The translations under genes and the position numbers were made by a program. The notes below the pieces were generated by a model. That model made no database searches. It was not told the origin of the DNA and worked only from the letters and a program-made list of their open reading frames with translations. From the NCBI RefSeq assembly GCF_014645835.1, contig NZ_BMMM01000018.1:186137-250136 (forward strand): a stretch of 64,000 bases of DNA, given 5' to 3'. This document shows positions 60,960 to 64,000 of the stretch, piece by piece. Source of the stretch: Streptomyces albiflavescens (GTDB lineage Bacteria; Actinomycetota; Actinomycetes; Streptomycetales; Streptomycetaceae). The stretch's first letter is position 1, and each line of letters begins with the position of its first letter.

Positions 60960-61395
60960 CTCCGCCGTGCGGTCCGGTGGGGGGCGTTCGCCAGGCCGCT
61001 ACGCCGGCTTCAGTGACCCTCGGCGGTTTCGTGCTCGCTGCCGTCGCGTACGGGCTGTTCCTGCCGGTCCGGCGCGGACTGGTCGTACGCGGCGATGTTC
61101 CGACGCTGATCATCGTGGGCACCGCGTTCGCCCTCGCCCACGGGCCGCTGACCATCGCGGCGACGGACGGTGTGGCGGAGGAGGTGCAGGGCCTGGCGAG
61201 CGGGCTGCTGCACACGGCCACATGGTTCGGCTCGGCGTTCGGGATCTCGGCGGTGGCCGCGGTCTACGGCTTGGCGTCCACGGGGCCGGGTCCGGCCGCC
61301 ACGCTGTCCGCCTTCCGTGCGGCGCTGACCGTGCCGGTGGCGATGGTCGTCCCGGGGGTCCTGGTCTCGGCCCTGAGCGTGCGCGCCGCACGACG
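60960..61395 (+). pseudogene. C-terminal remnant of an MFS exporter
   Basis: In the plus frame this stretch encodes membrane helices of a drug-exporter-type MFS protein: LGGFVLAAVAYGLFLPVRRG, LIIVGTAFALAHGPLTIAA, HTATWFGSAFGISAVAAVYG. The first 10 or more helices are absent. It lies antisense to the end of rarD. It is a broken fragment, not a gene. Confidence 0.65.
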
Positions 61396-62277
61396 CGCGG
61401 TGCGCAGCGCGTCGAAGGTGAGCAGCGACAGTGCCAGCCAGACCAGCGCGAACCCGGCCCAGCGCTCGGGCGGCATGGCCTCGTGGAAGTAGAAGATGCC
61501 GAGCAGGAACTGGAAGACGGGTGCGAGGTACTGGAGGAGCCCGAGGGTGGACAGCGGGACGCGGATGGCGGCGGCCCCGAAGCAGACGAGGGGAACGGCG
61601 GTCACGAGACCCGTCGCCGCGAGCAGCGTCGCGTGGCCCGCGCCCTCCGTGCCGAAGGTCGCGTCACCCTTCGTCCCCAGCCACAGCAGATAGGCCAGCG
61701 CGGGCAGGAACTGGATCGCGGTCTCGGCGGCGAGCGACTCGATGCCGCCGAGGTTGACCTTCTTCTTCACCAGTCCGTACGTGGCGAAGGAGAAGGCGAG
61801 ACAGAGGGAGATCCACGGCGGGCGGCCGTATCCGATCGTGAGGACGAGGACCGCGGCGAAGCCGACGCCGACCGCCGCCCACTGCACCGGCCGCAGCCGT
61901 TCCTTGAGGAGCAGGACGCCCATCGCGATGGTGACGAGCGGGTTGATGAAGTAGCCGAGCGAGGCCTCGACCACGTGCTCGGAGTTCACGGCCCAGATGT
62001 AGACGCCCCAGTTGACGGTGATGACCGCCGCCGCGATCGTGATCAGACCCAGCTTGCGCGGCTGCCTGATCAGCTCGCCCGCCCAGGCCCAGCGCCGCAT
62101 CACCAGCAGCGCGGCGCCGACCACGGCGAGGGACCACACCATTCGGTGGGCGAGGATCTCGACCGCCCCGGCGGGCTTCAGCAGCGGCCAGAAGAGGGGG
62201 ACGAGCCCCCACATGCCGTACGCCGCGAAGCCGTTCAGCAGACCTATGTGCTGCTCGCCCCTCGACTTCCGGGCCAC
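61264..62277 (-). CDS. rarD: RarD family EamA transporter
   Basis: This 337-residue protein starts at the GTG at 62277, 7 nt after AGGAGGC. It has ten membrane helices of the EamA/RarD type (LNGFAAYGMWGLVPLFWPLL, NPLVTIAMGVLLLKERL, LVWLALSLLTFDALRTARR). RarD was first linked to chloramphenicol resistance; the substrate is unknown. The last 45 or so residues (after RAARTLRA) are hydrophilic and encoded antisense to the MFS remnant, so this 3' end is probably a replacement caused by a deletion. Confidence 0.88.
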   Translation of the reverse strand: MARKSRGEQHIGLLNGFAAYGMWGLVPLFWPLLKPAGAVEILAHRMVWSLAVVGAALLVMRRWAWAGELIRQPRKLGLITIAAAVITVNWGVYIWAVNSEHVVEASLGYFINPLVTIAMGVLLLKERLRPVQWAAVGVGFAAVLVLTIGYGRPPWISLCLAFSFATYGLVKKKVNLGGIESLAAETAIQFLPALAYLLWLGTKGDATFGTEGAGHATLLAATGLVTAVPLVCFGAAAIRVPLSTLGLLQYLAPVFQFLLGIFYFHEAMPPERWAGFALVWLALSLLTFDALRTARRAARTLRAETRTPGTTIATGTVSAARKADSVAAGPGPVDAKP

Positions 62278-62453
62278 CGGCGCCTCCTTCTCGTATGACG
62301 GCCGCTCCTGTGTGGCGGAGCAGCCTGAAAGAAGGTAGCGCCGAGCGCCCCCACCTGTCATGCCCGTATCGCCATACGGTCATGACAGGTAGGGGTGCGG
62401 AGGGCGGCACCCAGGGCCGGGAGAGGGAGTCGGCCCGGGTGGCCGCCGGGAGG

Positions 62454-63308
62454 TCAGCCCTGCAGCGCCGCCTTGATCGACTCGGTGATCGGCGTGGTCG
62501 GGCGGCCGGTCAGGCGGGACAGGTCGCCGGTGATGACGGCCAGCTCGCCCTTCTCGATGGACGTGTCCACGCCCGCCATGATGGCGACGAGGCCCTCGGG
62601 CAGGCCGGCGCCGGTCAGGATGCCGGAGTACACCTCGACGGGAACGGCGTTGTAGACGATCTCCTTGCCGGAATGCTCGGCGATCCCGGCCGCGTACTCG
62701 GCGAAGCCGAAGGAGGTGTCGCCGCTCAGCTCGTACGTCTTGTTCTCGTGGCCCTCGCCGGTCAGCACCGCCACGGCGGCAGCCGCGTAGTCGGCTCGCG
62801 CGGCGGAGGCGACCCGGCCCTCGCCGGCGGCCTGAACGACGGCGCCGTGCTCGAGGACGGGGGCGAGGTTCTCGGTGTAGTTCTCGTTGTACCAGCCGTT
62901 GCGCAGCAGGGCGTACGGCAGACCGGATGCCAGGATCGCCTCCTCCGTGGCCCGGTGGTCGTCGGCCAGGGCGGCCGTCAGGCTGCCGGGGGCGCTGGTG
63001 TAGGCGAAGAGCGCGGCACCGGCGGCCTTGGCGGCATCGAGGACGACCTGGTGCTGGGCGACGCGGCCGAGATGGAACTCGTTGCCCGAGATGAGCAGCA
63101 CCTTGTCGCCGGCGGAGATGACACCGTCGAAGGTCTCGGGCGCGTTGTAGTCGGCGACCGCGATCTTCACGCCGCGCGCCGCGAAACCGGCGGCCTTCTC
63201 CTGGTCACGGACGACAGCGGTGATCCGGTCCGCCGGGACCTTCTCCAGCAGCCCCTCGATGACGAAGCGGCCGAGGTTTCCGGTGGCTCCGGTGACGACG
63301 ATGCTCAT
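62454..63308 (-). CDS. qorB: NmrA-type NAD(P)H:quinone oxidoreductase (QorB-like)
   Basis: This 284-residue SDR-type protein has the NADP-binding VVTGATGNLGRFVIEGLLE, then LLISGNEFHLGRVAQHQVV, AYTSAPGSL, ALLRNGWYNENY and GRPTTPITESI, which match E. coli QorB (YtfG) in order. It reduces quinones with NADPH. It is divergent from the HxlR gene at 63402, the same arrangement as qor genes with a redox-sensing HxlR regulator in other actinobacteria. Confidence 0.88.
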   Translation of the reverse strand: MSIVVTGATGNLGRFVIEGLLEKVPADRITAVVRDQEKAAGFAARGVKIAVADYNAPETFDGVISAGDKVLLISGNEFHLGRVAQHQVVLDAAKAAGAALFAYTSAPGSLTAALADDHRATEEAILASGLPYALLRNGWYNENYTENLAPVLEHGAVVQAAGEGRVASAARADYAAAAVAVLTGEGHENKTYELSGDTSFGFAEYAAGIAEHSGKEIVYNAVPVEVYSGILTGAGLPEGLVAIMAGVDTSIEKGELAVITGDLSRLTGRPTTPITESIKAALQG

Positions 63309-63373
63309 GTCTGAAACAACTCCTTGTGGGGTGGGTATGCCACTTACTCTAGGAGCTGCACTAACCCTTCGAA

Positions 63374-63398
63374 AGTACCCACTTTGAAGTAAGGTACT
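63374..63398. promoter_or_regulatory. dyad operator between qorB and HxlR gene
   Basis: AGTACC at 63374-63379 and GGTACT at 63393-63398 are exact inverted copies, with partial ACTT/AAGT symmetry inside. The site is 4 bp before the HxlR start and 66 bp before the qorB start, so it could block both. A related ACTTACT lies at about 63341-63347. Confidence 0.6.
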
Positions 63399-63401
63399 GG
63401 C

Positions 63402-63803
63402 ATGGCCGTAAGTACCACAGCAGTCAGCAAGTACGACATCGGCGAAGCGATGTGCCCGTACCGCCTGGTCCTGGAGCACGTCACCAGCCGCTGGGGTGTA
63501 CTCGTTCTGATCGAGCTTCTGGAGCGCCCGTACCGTTTCAGCGAGCTGCGCCGCGCCATCGGGCGCGTCAGCGAGAAGATGCTCACCCAGACTCTGCAGA
63601 CCCTGGAGCGCGACGGTCTCGTCCACCGCGACGCCAAGCCGGTCATCCCGCCGCGCGTCGACTACTCGCTCACCGACCTGGGCCGCGAGGCCGCCGTGCA
63701 GGTGAAGGCGCTCGCGATCTGGACCTCGGACCGGATGGACGACGTCGAGAAGGCCCGCCGCGCATACGACGAGGCCCGGGCGGCGAGCGCCCGGGCCTCG
63801 TGA
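63402..63803 (+). CDS. HxlR family transcriptional regulator (redox-sensing QorR-like)
   Basis: This 133-residue winged-helix protein has the HxlR pattern: YDIGEAMCPYRLVLEHVTSR, RFSELRRAIGRVSEKMLTQT and TLERDGLVHRDAKP. A single Cys at position 18 corresponds to the thiol-sensing Cys of QorR-type members. It is probably a repressor that releases qorB and itself when oxidised or quinone-modified. A 13-bp hairpin at its end serves as a terminator. Confidence 0.92.
   Translation: MAVSTTAVSKYDIGEAMCPYRLVLEHVTSRWGVLVLIELLERPYRFSELRRAIGRVSEKMLTQTLQTLERDGLVHRDAKPVIPPRVDYSLTDLGREAAVQVKALAIWTSDRMDDVEKARRAYDEARAASARAS
63770..63800 (+). terminator. terminator inside the 3' end of the HxlR gene
   Basis: CGAGGCCCGGGCG at 63770-63782 pairs perfectly with CGCCCGGGCCTCG at 63788-63800 around GCGAG. 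The stem is fully coding; the TGA stop follows it. It can end both the HxlR transcript and the convergent korB transcript. Confidence 0.7.
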
Positions 63804-63816
63804 ACCACCGGTTCGG

Positions 63817-64000
63817 CTAGCCGACGACCGTCCAGGTGTCGCCGCCCGCCAGCAGCGCGGCGAGCTCGCCCTTGCCGTTCTGCTCGATGGCCGTGTCCAG
63901 CTGGTCGGCCATCTGGGTGTCGTAGACCGGCCGGTCCACGGAGCGGAGCACTCCGATGGGGGTGTGGTGGAGGGTGTCGGGGTCGGCGAGCCTGCTGAGC
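63817..64000 (-). CDS. korB: 2-oxoacid:ferredoxin oxidoreductase beta subunit, C-terminal part (runs off window)
   Basis: The minus frame from the right edge of the window to TAG at 63817 encodes about 61 residues: PDTLHHTPIGVLRSVDRPVY, DTQMADQLDTAIEQNGKGEL and LLAGGDTWTVVG. This is the standard KorB C-terminus. KorAB converts 2-oxoglutarate to succinyl-CoA with ferredoxin. korAB follows the nuo region in other Streptomyces as I recall. Confidence 0.88.
   Translation of the reverse strand, partial: LSRLADPDTLHHTPIGVLRSVDRPVYDTQMADQLDTAIEQNGKGELAALLAGGDTWTVVG

Overview
This window is high-GC actinobacterial chromosome, almost certainly Streptomyces. Coding frames end nearly every codon in G or C. 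GTG starts and ATGA overlaps are frequent. The 14-gene NADH dehydrogenase I operon lies close to menaquinone (not ubiquinone) genes, DUF6233 and DUF6668 proteins, Tat and lipoprotein signals and a TTA (bldA-type) leucine codon. All functions are read from motifs and neighbourhood; no database search was run.

Layout. 1-4921: the start of a GH18-like lipoprotein gene on the minus strand, then a three-gene exopolysaccharide unit (small membrane protein, a NodB deacetylase fused to a GT2 synthase, and an acyltransferase-3 with a repetitive N-terminus). 4922-11330: an accessory island of broken pieces: an IS110 fragment, two IS630 copies, a small secreted peptide gene, a regulator fragment, two DUF6233-type genes, a truncated Ku gene abutting a truncated tyrosine recombinase, and a TPR protein. 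11466-18011: conserved core with menG, a PASTA protein, a GNAT enzyme, a geranylgeranyl-reductase-family flavoprotein (probable menaquinone reductase), peptide deformylase, a Tat-exported FAD oxidoreductase carrying a TTA codon, and an NlpC/P60 hydrolase. 18632-34633: a Rex-type operator followed by nuoABCDEFGHIJKLMN.

34952-48406: recQ, fahA (minus), an ATP-grasp/flavoprotein pair, a HAD phosphatase, a LysM/transglycosylase gene (minus) behind a c-di-AMP (ydaO-type) riboswitch, a CocE-type hydrolase with two small partners, a polyprenyl diphosphate synthase and a Yx(FWY)xxD lipoprotein. 48597-55628: a CHRD/DUF3455 secreted protein, a LolA-like protein with an ABC exporter, an FMN reductase, a Nudix hydrolase and an amidase. 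55696-60449: part of a Streptomyces conjugation-like operon (DUF6668 protein, coupled 27-codon ORF, decayed M23 peptidase, lipoprotein, a 754-residue Pro/Ala-rich protein, a small protein). 60446-64000: a VOC protein, an MFS remnant, rarD, a divergent qorB/HxlR pair and the 3' end of korB.

How it fits together. The core theme is the menaquinone branch of respiration. menG makes menaquinone, the reductase-family flavoprotein probably saturates its tail, the trans-prenyl synthase could supply that tail, complex I reduces the pool, and Rex (NADH/NAD+) probably gates complex I. qorB/HxlR adds quinone and thiol stress handling. The other themes are the cell envelope (exopolysaccharide, NlpC/P60, the c-di-AMP controlled transglycosylase) and decaying mobile DNA. 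I found no CRISPR array, rRNA or tRNA.
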